Below are positions 51,587 through 61,719 of a DNA stretch of 64,000 nucleotides, piece by piece. The notes under the pieces are model-generated. The model did no database searches. It was not told the DNA's origin and was given only the letters and a program-made list of their open reading frames with translations. Location of the stretch: positions 46,757,501 to 46,821,500 of the forward strand of contig NC_133170.1 of the NCBI RefSeq assembly GCF_040802235.1. The letters are read 5' to 3'. The stretch's first letter is position 1. Each line of letters opens with the position of its first letter. Made by a program: the position numbers and the translations under genes. This DNA is from Manis javanica (Eukaryota; Chordata; Mammalia; Pholidota; Manidae).

Positions 51587-54500
51587 TTTTTTTTTCTTTT
51601 ACTTGGTATCATTAATATACAATTACATGAGCAATATTGTGGTTACTAGATTCCCCCCATTATCGAGGCCCCCCCATGTACCCCATTACAGTCACTATCC
51701 ATCAGCATAGTAAGATGCTTTGAAGTCACTACTTGTCTTCTCTGTGCTGTACTGCCTTCCCTGTGGCCCCCCCTACATAATGTGTGCTAATCATAATGCC
51801 CCTTATTCCCCTTTTCCCTCCCTTGCCCCGCTACTCTCCCCACCCCCTGCCAGTCCCTTTCCCTTTGGCAACTGTTAGTTCATTCTTGGGTTCTGTGAGT
51901 CTGCTGCTGTTTTGTTCCTTCAGTTTTTGCTTTGTTCTTATGCTCCACAGATGAGTGAAATCATTTGGTACTTGTCTTTCTCTGCCTGGCTTATTTCACT
52001 GAGCATAAATACCCTCTAGTTCCATCCATGTTGTTGTAAATGGTAGGATTTGTTTTCTTCTTATGGCTGAATAATATTCCATTGTATATATGTATCACAT
52101 CTTCTTTATCCATTCATCTACTGATGGACACTTAGGTTGCTTCCATTTCTTGGGTATTGTGAATAGTGATAAACATAGGGATGCATATGTTTTTCTGAAA
52201 CTGGGATCCTGCATTCTTAGGGTAAATTCCTAGGAGTGGAACTCCTGGGTCAATGGTATTTCTATTTTTAGTTTTTTGAGGAACCTCCATATTGCTTTCC
52301 ACAAAGGTTGAACTAATTTACATTCCCACCAGCAGTAGAAGAGGGTTCCTCTTTCTCCACATCCTCGCCAGCATTTGTTGTTCCTATTCTTTTCTCTGAT
52401 GGCCATCCTAACTGATGTGAGGTGATAACCTCATTGTGGTTTTAATTTGCATTTCCCTGATAATTAGCAATGTGGAGCATCTTCTCATGTGCCTGTTGGC
52501 CATCTGAATTTTTTGGAGAATTGTCTGTTCATATTCTCCGCCCATTTTTTAATAGGATTATTTGCTTTTTGGGTGTTGAGGTGTGTGAGTTCTTTATACA
52601 TTTTGGATGTTAACCCCTCATCAGATATGTCATTTATAGTGTATTTTTTTGTACAATTACAATATATTTATTCTCCCATAGTGTAGGATGTCTTTGTTCT
52701 GTTGATAGTGTCCTTTGCTGTACAGAAACTTTTTAGCATGTTGTAGTCCCATTTGTTCATTTTTAATTTTGTTTCCCTTGCCTGAGGAGATGGCATTCAG
52801 GAAAAAGTTGCTCATCTTTATATTCAAGAGATTTTTGCCTATGTTTTTTTCTAAGAGTTTTATGGCTTCATGATTTACATTCAGGTCTTTGTGCCATTTT
52901 GAGTTTACTTTTTTGTATGGGGTTAGACAATAATCCAGTTTCATTCTCTTGCATGTAGCTGTCCAGTTTTGCCAACACCAGCTGTTGAAGAGGCTGTCAT
53001 TTCCCCATTGTATTTCCATGGCTCCTTTATTGTATATCAATTAACCATATATGCTTTGGTTTATATCTGGGCTCTCTAGTCTGTTCCATTGATGTATGGG
53101 TCTCTTCTTGTGCCAGTACCAGATTTCTTGATTACTGTGACTTTGTAGTAGAGCTTGAAGTCAGGAAGCATAATCCCCCCGGCTTTATTTTTCCCTCTGA
53201 GTATTGCTTTGGCTGTTTGGTGTCTTTTGTGGTTCCATATGAATTTTAGAAGTATTTTCTCTAGTTCATTGAGAAATGCTGTTGGTATTTGATAGGGATT
53301 GCACTGAATCTGTAGATCGCATTAGGCAGAATGGCCATTTTGACAATATTGATTCTTCCTATCCATGAGCACAGGATGTATTTCCATTTATTAGTATCTT
53401 CTTTAATTTCTCTCATGAGTATCCTATAGTTTTCAGAGTATAGGTCTTTCACTTCCTTAGTTAAGTTTATTCCTAGGTATTTTATTCTTTTTGATGCAAT
53501 TGTGAATGTAATTGTTTTCCTGATTTCTCTTTCTGCTAGTTCATCATTAGTATATAGGAATGCAACAGATTTCTGTGTATTAATTTTGATTCTGCAACTT
53601 TGCTGAATTCAGATATTAGATCTAGTAGTTGGGAGTGGATTCTTTAGGGTTTTTTATGTGCAATATCATGTCATCTGCAAACAGGGACAGTTTAACTTCT
53701 TCCTTACCAACCTAGATGCCTCTTATTTCTTTGTGTTGTCTGATTGCCATGGCTAGAACCTCCAGAACTATGTTGAATAAAAGTGGAGAGAGTGGGCATC
53801 CTTGTCTTATTCCCAATCTTAAAGGAAAAGCTTTTAGCTTCTTGCTGTTAAGTATAATGTTTGTGTGGGTTTGTCATAAATGACCTGTTTTATGTTGAGG
53901 TACTTGCCCTCTATACCCATTTTGTTGAGAGTTTTTATCATGAATGGATGTTAATTTTGTCTTATGCTTTTTCAGCATCTATGAAGATGATCATGTGGTT
54001 TTGTCCTTTTTATTGATGTGGTGGATGATGTTGGTGGATTTTCAAATATTGTACCATCCTTGCATCCCTGAAATAAATCCTACTTGATCATGATGGATGA
54101 TCTTTTTGATGTATTTTTGAATTTGGTTTGCTAATATTTTGTTGAGTATTTTTGCATCTGTGTTCATCAGGAATATTGGTCTCTAATTTTCCTTTTTTGT
54201 AGTCTTTGCTGGTTTTGGTATTAGAGTGATACTGTCCTCATAGAATGAGTTTGGTAGTATTCCCTCTTCTACTTTTTGGAAAACTTTAAGGAGAATGCAT
54301 CTGGTACAGGGGTTTTGTTCTTAGGTAGTTTTTTGATTACCAGTTCAATTTCCTTGCTGATAATTGGTCTATTCAGATTTTCTGTTTCTTCCTGGGTCAG
54401 CTTTGGATGGTTGTATCTTTCTGGAAAGTTCTCCATTTCTTCTGGGTTATCCAGTTTGTTAGCATATAATTTTTCATAGTATTCTCTCATAATTCTTTGT

Positions 54501-54592
54501 ATTTCTGTGATGTCCATAGTAATTTTTCCTTTCTCATTTTTGATTCTGTTATGTGTGTAGACTCTCTTTTTTTCTTGATAAATCTGGCTAAG
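51587..54592 (-). mobile_element. 5'-truncated LINE-1 of about 3 kb, antisense, nested in LINE-2
   Basis: A T-run from about 51587, GGTATCATTAATATACAATTACATGAG, the 3'UTR, then ORF2 from the C-terminus through the reverse transcriptase on the minus strand. Pieces still open include 52657-53040 ([20 protein letters not shown] region) and 54269-54712 (with the [16 protein letters not shown] remnant of the RT entry motif). The catalytic FADD region is near 53670-53690. Stops and indels throughout. I could not define a target-site duplication. It splits an older L2. Confidence 0.93.
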
Positions 54593-55020
54593 GATTGGGT
54601 TTGGGTCTGTTAGGAGAATAGTGGTGCCTGTGGTGAGATGGGGAAGTGATTTGCTGGACAGGGTCAAGGGTTCTCTTTTGGATATGTTAACTGTAAAATG
54701 TCTGTGAGGCATCCAAATGGAGATCTCAGACAGGCACTTGAAGTTGAGTTGGAGCTCAGTGGAGAGCTGGAAATATCAATTTGAAGTTGTCATCATAAGG
54801 ATATATAAATCCACAGGAATTGATGAATTTATATATGGAAAAGGTAGAAGTAAAGAAGAACCAAGAGCACACTCTGCGAAACCATAGTATTTAGAGGTGG
54901 GTATTTAAAGTATTTAAAGGACAAAGGGCTAGTAAAGGAGACAGGAGTTTGCCATCCAGGGCATAGGAAGAAAGCCGGGAGAGAGAGTTCTGTGATCAGG
55001 AGAGGAGAGAACCCAGTGCT
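54593..55020 (-). mobile_element. LINE-2, antisense, part 2 (after L1 interruption)
   Basis: GGGAAGTGATTTGCTGGACAGGG, TTTTGGATATGTTAACTG, GAGGCATCCAAATGGAGATCTCAGACAGGCACTTGAAGTTGAGTTGGAGCTCAGTGGAGAG and CATCATAAGGATATATAAATCC continue the L2 order from 51586. Confidence 0.75.
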
Positions 55021-55029
55021 CACTGAGTG

Positions 55030-55900
55030 GGTCTGATGATGAATGAAATTTTCAAGTGAATAAAAAAGTGGAATAAGATTGTAATTTCTCAGTTCTCCTC
55101 ACCAGCAAAATAGTCATTGAATAAAGACTATCAAAGTTGCATTGAGATTTCAAAAGTACTTTCTTTTGTAATCTTCCAAAATTATCCGTATCACATACTC
55201 AGCCAGAGTCTATAAGGTCATGCAGTCAGGCTCAGGGACCAACTTAATTAGGAATACTTTTGAGGACTTGCAGCCTGGCTGCAGATATGGACTAAACACA
55301 GCCAGTTGTGCGTGTGTCATTATTTATCATCTTTTTCTTAATCTAGTGTATTTCTCACTAGAGAAGAAGGCAATGCTGGTAGCATGTTATTTTATATTCA
55401 TCTAACTCCCATCTCTTGAAACACACAGCCAAGTGTGGTCAGTATACACTCCCCTCATTTTTGACAGAGAAAGTGCTGTCTGGAATGTTACACCTGGATA
55501 ACAGCAGAGGCTACTCTTAAAGCCAGGGTTGGCTCAAGCTCTCTCTCAAACATTTCCTGTGGGTATGTGGGCCATCTGTCTCCCTGTCACTACTTTTGCC
55601 TGTGTCCTGTGTTTCAGAGGCCAAACAGTAGTAGAGTTGGAACGTCTTTCCCTACACATTTGCATAATCATACCCTTTTCTCCCTTTCTTCTATTTAGAC
55701 TTCAAGGCGTAACTCAAAGATCACCTTTGTTCTGTCATTTTCTCTCTTCTTAGTGTACCCACAGAATTGCTACTTGGAGTTAGAGAGGCATTATTGCTCA
55801 GTGGTTTCTTCTGGAGAGACTGCCCAGATTCTGTATGTATATACACTCTGTGTGTGTCTGTCCATCTGTGTCATGTCTTGTAGCGGAGCCTACCACTATA
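55030..55900. other. Intron 3 stretch, no recognised feature
   Basis: No repeat or exon seen. Small + frames at 55220 and 55529 have no family signature. Confidence 0.4.
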
Positions 55901-55909
55901 TATATAAAA

Positions 55910-56066
55910 CATCTCTTGGTCTAGTTATGTAACTTCTCTATATCTCATTTTCTTTGTCTAAAAGCACAGGGATTTGTGTGAGGATTACATGAGTTAATAT
56001 ATGTAAAGCATTCAAGAGTAGTGCTTGGCACATAAGGGCTCAATAGTTGTTATTCATTAATGCAGT
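55910..56066 (+). repeat. MIR SINE
   Basis: CTAGTTATGTAACTTCTCTATATCTCATTTTCTTTGTCTAAAAGC, AGGATTACATGAGTTAATATATGTAAAGCATTC and GTGCTTGGCACATAAGGGCTCAATAGTTGTTATTC are MIR 3' half. Confidence 0.85.
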
Positions 56067-56069
56067 TAT

Positions 56070-57260
56070 TTATAAGGGTTGCATGCATTTACCTTCATTT
56101 GTTTTGAGGATGGTGAAGGCATATGATATGTATAAATCATTATCTTCTCAATGTGGTGTATTGCATTTTATAGGTACTCAGAAATTTTTTTGCAGTGATG
56201 AAGGCAGAGAATTTCTGAAGGTTTTATTTTTCACTAAAAAGCTAAGCATATGCATAAGTAGCTTGTGTGTGACCCTGTATTGTTTGCTTGTCGATACTGC
56301 ATGATAAAGCTCTTCCGTTTTCATCTGTTTGTGGAAGTTTCATCAGCTGGGGTAGTGTTAATAAAAGGAAGATGATTAGAAAATTCATTAGGAGGTTTCA
56401 TTGACTATTTTATCACTAAATTAACTCATTACTTTTTCATGTTTGCAAAACTCAATAATTGGGGTTGTGTTTATTGTCATCTAAAAATCTTCCTTAAAAT
56501 GTAATCTCTAGTTTTTTCATATTAATCACACTTGGTATGAGGTCTTTTGCTTCATTCTGCAGGAATGCAAATTGTCTTAGGTCTTATGTCTTGTTAGAGG
56601 GACATGCCACCATGGGTAGTTCAGGAGAATAATAGTTTTTGAAAGGTGTAGTCTGCTACTTAAGCTAAAAAGGATTCAGTGCAGTGTAATTTTAAGCAGA
56701 ATTTTAATGCATTGGTTAATCATTTCTTCATAACATGAGCTTAAGTTGGATTTTAAGCTCTTAGGTTTTGGGGGAGAGTAATTTTTTTTTAAGATTAAAC
56801 CTTTTTTTTTTTAGTGTTTTCCAGTTCAGTTTGTTGGTGTTGATACAGCTCAACAGCCATAAATATATTCAGTGCTAATGGGTCACTTGGCATTTTAAAC
56901 AATTCATCTACAAGTGCTTGGTGCTGTAGGACATGGAATAAGGTTAAGATATGGCCTCTGGACTTTAGGAGGAGCCTCATTGTTGAAATAAGGCTGATTC
57001 ACTTGAAATAGAGAAAAACATCAGATGGTTTACAAAGGAAGTGTGGTGTAAGTAGTAAGATAATTCATCTAGCAATCTTTTTCATTGGCTGAAAACCTAC
57101 TAAATACCTTCTCATTGGAGTCAGAACCTCTGAACCACAGTCCAAGATGTGCTACTGAGAAATTAAACAAGTTCCTTATCTTTACTGAATTTGCTTCACT
57201 AACTTCATAGGATGGTAAGATGATCAAATATAAAGGATTATATAATTTTAAATTGTTAGG
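56070..57260. other. Intron 3 stretch, no recognised feature
   Basis: AT-rich with T-runs at 56780-56790 and 56802-56813. No exon or named repeat. Confidence 0.4.
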
Positions 57261-57268
57261 AGCAGACC

Positions 57269-58459
57269 TTTTTTTTTTTAATTAAGGTGTCATTGATACA
57301 CAATCTTATGCTCAGGTTTTACCTGAGCAACATTGTGGTTACTACATTCCCCCCTGTTATCAAGTACCCACCACATACCCAGTAACAGTCACTGTCCATC
57401 AGGATAGTAAGATGTTATAGAGTCACTACTTGTCTTCTCTGTGCTATTCTGCCTTCCCCATGCCCCCTGTATCTTATGTGTGCTAATCATAGTACCCTTT
57501 AATCCCCTTATCTGTCCCTCCCCACCCAGCCTCCCCAACCCCTTTCCCTTTGGTAACCACTAGTCCATTCTTCTGTTCTGTGAGTCTGCTGCTGTTTTGT
57601 TCCTTCAGTTTTTGCTTTGTTGTTATACTCTACAGATGAGTGAAATCATTTGGTACTTGTCTTTCTCCGCCTGGCTTATTTCACTGAGCATAATACCCTC
57701 TAGCTCCATCCATGTTGTTGCAAATGGTAGGATTTGTTTTCTTATTATGGCTGAATAATATTCCGTTGTATATATGTACCACATCTTCTTTACCCATTCA
57801 GCTACTGATGGAGACACTTAGGTTGCTTTCATTTCTTGGCTGTTGTAAATAGTGCTGTGATAAACATAGGGGGTGCATATGTCTTTTTTGAAACTGGGCT
57901 CCTGCATTCTTAGGGTAATTCCTAGGAGTGGAATTCCTGGGTCAGATGGTATTTCTATTTTGAGTTTTTGAGGAACCTCCATATTGCTTTCCACAAAGGT
58001 TGAACTAATTTACATTCCCACCAGCAGTGTAGGAGGGTTCCCCTTCTCCGCATCCTCGCTAGCATTTGTGGTTCCTTGTCTTTTGGATGTTGGCCATCCT
58101 AACTGGTGTGAGGTGTTATCTCATTGTGGTTTTAATTTGCATTTCTCTGATGATTAGTGATGTGGAGCATCTTTTCATATGCCTGTTGGCCATCTGAATT
58201 TCTTCTTTGCCGAAGTGTCTGTTCATCTGTGCAGGTCGTCTGCCCATTTTTTAATCAGGTTATTTGCTTTTTTGGTGTTGAGGTGTGCGAACTCTTTATT
58301 TATTTTGGATGTTAACCCCTTATCAGATCTGTCATTTCTGAATATGTTCTCCCATACTGTAGGATGCCTTTTTGTTCTACTGATGGTGTCCTTTGCTGTA
58401 CAGAAGCTTTTTAGTTTGATGTAGTTCCACTTGTTTATTTTTGCTTTTGTTTTCCTTGG
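57269..58459 (-). mobile_element. 5'-truncated LINE-1, antisense, with target-site duplication
   Basis: A T-run, AATTAAGGTGTCATTGATACACAATC, the 3'UTR and ORF2 C-terminus on the minus strand (pieces 57623-57817 with WYIYTTEYYSAI and 58223-58495 with [21 protein letters not shown]). GCAGACC at 57262-57268 recurs at 58460-58466, each followed by T-rich sequence. Confidence 0.92.
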
Positions 58460-58538
58460 GCAGACCATTTTTAAGGTAGCAGTTAAACAAAACAATGAGG
58501 GCTGGAATACTTAAGGGGTCTCAAATTGAAGGGTGGGA

Positions 58539-58625
58539 GGGCTTTTCCCCTAAAAACACTAGGAGGAAAGGCTATATTAAAAAGGCACAGAATTAATGAA
58601 GTAGTTGGAGAAAGAAGGCATTTTT
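58539..58625 (+). repeat. Local direct repeat, copy 1
   Basis: Starts GGGCTTTTCCCCTAAAAACA and continues GGCTATATTAAAAAG and ATTAATGAAGTAGTTGGAGAAAGAAG. The same sequence recurs 3.08 kb downstream. Confidence 0.93.
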
Positions 58626-58964
58626 CAATAAGATGGAAAAATTGTCTAATTGTTTGTTTTTAGAAGATGAAGTGTTTCGTCTGAGTGAATTTGTTGGACT
58701 GAAATGTATCCCTTCAAGTTTCCAAAATTTTGTGTTTTATCATTTAAGTTAAAATATGTTTTCTAAAATACTGTGCATTTCCCTCCCCTCTGAAACAAAG
58801 TCTGTTGAATTTAACATTTTCTTGTTAGTGTAGGACCTTATTTTGAGCTTCAGTTATGATATTGTAATACAGTAATTGATCATGGAACTGCTGAGTTAGA
58901 GGTGTATTGTAGGGAGGGCTTCTACCTCATGCCCCAGAAAGGGCCTCAAGCTGCTGTCTTTTAA

Positions 58965-59255
58965 AAATCAAGATGTAATTAAAATATCATAAAATTCACT
59001 ATTTCAAAGTATGTAATTCAGTGGTTTTAGTGCACTCACAGCTGTGCAGTCATCACCACTATTACTTTCAGAACATTTTCATCGCCCTAAAAAGAAGCCC
59101 CGTAGCGGTCATTTCCCTTTTCCTTTGCCACAGCACCTGGCAACCATTGACTGACTTTCTGTCTCTGTGGATTTTCCTGTTTCAGGACATTTCGTGTAAG
59201 TGGAATCATACAAGGTGTGGGCTTTTGTGTCTGGCTTCTTTCACTTAGCATAATG
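58965..59255 (-). mobile_element. Old LINE-1 (L1M-type) 3' end, antisense
   Basis: ATAAAATTCACTATTTCAAAGTATGTAATTCAGTGG, TGTGCAGTCATCACCACTA, AAAAGAAGCCCCGTAG and GTAAGTGGAATCATACAAGGTGTGG ... CTTTCACTTAGCATAATG are L1M 3'UTR motifs in antisense. Confidence 0.88.
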
Positions 59256-59259
59256 AAAG

Positions 59260-60685
59260 CATTCAGTTTTATAATAAAAATGCTAGTCAAATAGATTGAA
59301 TGGGAATGGAGAATTTTAAGAGATCTCATGAAAGAAGGAAGGTGAAATAAGAGGAAGAGGGATAAGATCAGAGGAAATTCAGATTTACCAAACATTGAGT
59401 GTCTATAAGCCTGGCACTGTGGCCAGTTAGTGGGTGATAAAGCAGAAGAGGTCCTGAGAGGTGTGGTGGTGTTTCATCCTTCGGTTAATGATAATTGGAC
59501 TTTGAGTAGAAAGGAGAGTTATATCCTCTTAATGTGTAGAATTACAGAATGAGCTCTTTGAAAAGCAGTCAGAAAGCAGGTAATTACTTACAGTCAACTT
59601 TTGACTAGCACAATTTCAACTTGAATTCCTCTTTGAAAGTATAATTAATTCCCAGTTCTTCCCATTGTCCATTTCTTGATGTACACAGGACTCTTGCTCT
59701 GTGATGCCTGCTTTGTTACAGATTTTTATTTATCACAGAGCAGCCAGTGCATTTTGGAAATAATACTGACTGGGAGAGTCATCTCAATGATTTCCCTCAT
59801 ACTCTACTGTTTAGTATTTAAGGTTAGGGTAATTGGCTAAACATTCACATTTCATTAACTGGGAATACCCATTTTCATTTATTCTGGTAAGTCTTGCCTC
59901 CCCCCATTTTGCTTGTTTATCTAAGTTCTAAGTCTTTAGCTGTGCAGTTCTTAGAGGGCTTAATTAAATTTTGGGTTGTTTTAAAGCTGTGTACTAGCCA
60001 GTTTGAAAATTAAAAAAAAAATCTTATTAGGTAAACAGCTACTAGGTAACACTTGATATATGGCAGTGTGTAGCTGCCTAACAGTGAGCTTACATTAGCT
60101 ATCAGTTGTCAGTTCTGTTTTTACCATGTTATTCTTAATAAATAGGAATGATCCAGTTATTTTGTTTAGGGAGAAAACCTGTCATTAAATAATTCTCTTT
60201 CTGCAGTACACAACATAACTATTTACAGTGTCCTTATAAATCTGCAGGACTATATTATGTTTGCAGTGAGAACCGCAGATGAAATCTGACAGAATCTTTT
60301 GGCATTTTCACCTCAAAGCATTGTATATCTACTGTATGGGTGAAGTAAGCCCTCTGATTGTTGAGCTGTGATTATTTAAGCTTACTGGATAGCCTAAGTT
60401 TTTTCTGTTTGTCCATACTCCACTTTTAACTGAGTGTTGGATGAAATCATAATTCTATTAGAGTGTTTTAGGATTCACTGAGTTTTTTGGTAGAGTTTTG
60501 TGGCTGTTAATGATGGCATATTACATAGATGTGCTAAATGAAGATTAGTAATAGTGAAAATTTATTATACTGATTGGCTAGACAGTAGTTGACAACCAGC
60601 TATCTGGTTGACAACTAGATTTTCTTTGGTTGCTTAAATTTTATTTTTGTTTTCCTGTTTATAAAATAAACCCTACCGTTTAAAA
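59260..60685. other. Intron 3 stretch, no recognised feature
   Basis: AT-rich; a quasi-palindrome lies near 60586-60617 (TAGTTGACAACCAG / CTGGTTGACAACTA). No exon seen. Confidence 0.4.
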
Positions 60686-60689
60686 TTTA

Positions 60690-61530
60690 TTCTCTATGTC
60701 TAGCTGCCTTCTCAACAGTCTGAGTATTTAATAGAGATCTCAAAGTAACAAGTCCAAAGTTGAACTCCTCTTTCCTCTCCCACAACTGCATCACCAACGG
60801 TCTTTTTCATTCCAGTTAATAGTAAATGCATCTTTCCAGTTAGGCAAAAACCCTTGGACTCATCCTTGATTTCTTTCTCTCTCTCTCACTCTACGTCCAA
60901 TTCTGTCAGCAAATCCTTGTAGCGCTACCTTCAAATTATATGTAGAGCCTAACTACTTCTTTCTTCCTCCAGTGTCACTTCTCAGGTCCACGCCACGATC
61001 ATTTCTTGCTTGAATTAATTGCCACAGCTTCCCAACAGGTGTCTCTGCTTCTGTCCTTCCTTCTCCATAGTCTGTTCTTAATAGGACAAAATGATCCTTT
61101 TAAAATGAAATTCAGATTATATTACTTCTTGGATTCCCATTGCAGTGACCTGTGGAACAGTCAGTGAACAGTTCCTTTTTTCTCTCTGACCTCCCATCAT
61201 TCTCTTGATTACCCGTCTCCCATTACGTTGGCCTCTTTCCTGTTCTTCAGACATGTCAGACATGCTTCCACCTCAGGGTCTCTGCACTGGCCATTTCCTC
61301 TGATTGAATAAATGGCATGGTTTATTCCGTGACCTTCAGTCTGTCCTCAGATGTCACCTCAGAGCCTACCCTGACCACCCTGCCTCGGCAAGCCCAATCT
61401 TTTTTACTCTCTTTCTTCCCATGGGGCCGAACACCTAACATTTACTTCTGTCATTTACTTACGATTATGTGTATTGTCTGTTCTCTCCCATTAGAGTGTT
61501 AGTATCCTAGAGTCATTAATAATGTCAGTG
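60690..61530 (+). mobile_element. LINE-2 ORF2 3' region, sense
   Basis: CTTGGACTCATCCTTGATTTC, CAATTCTGTCAGCAAATCC, CTCCATAGTCTGTTCTTAATAGG, AAAATGATCCTTTTAAAATGAAATTCAGATTATATTACTTCTTGG, CCTCAGGGTCTCTGCACTGGCC and CAGATGTCACCTCAGAGCCTACCCTGACCACCCTG follow L2 ORF2 and 3'UTR order in sense. Ancient and dead, but unusually long. Confidence 0.82.
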
Positions 61531-61622
61531 TTAATAAATTGCCCTTCGGTGGCAACAGGACATTACTAGTACCCTAGAAGCCTCACTCATTTTCCCTTCC
61601 ATTCATACCTGTCCTCAAGTAT

Positions 61623-61715
61623 GGGCTTTTCCCCTAAAAACATCAGGGGGAAAGGCTATATTAAAAAGTCAATACACAGGATTAATGAAGTAGTTGGAGA
61701 AAGAAGACACTTTTT
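61623..61715 (+). repeat. Local direct repeat, copy 2
   Basis: About 90% identical by eye to 58539-58625, with one small insertion (about 4-6 nt) and a handful of substitutions. It begins about 90 bp after the L2 remnant. Confidence 0.93.
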
Positions 61716-61719
61716 ATGG

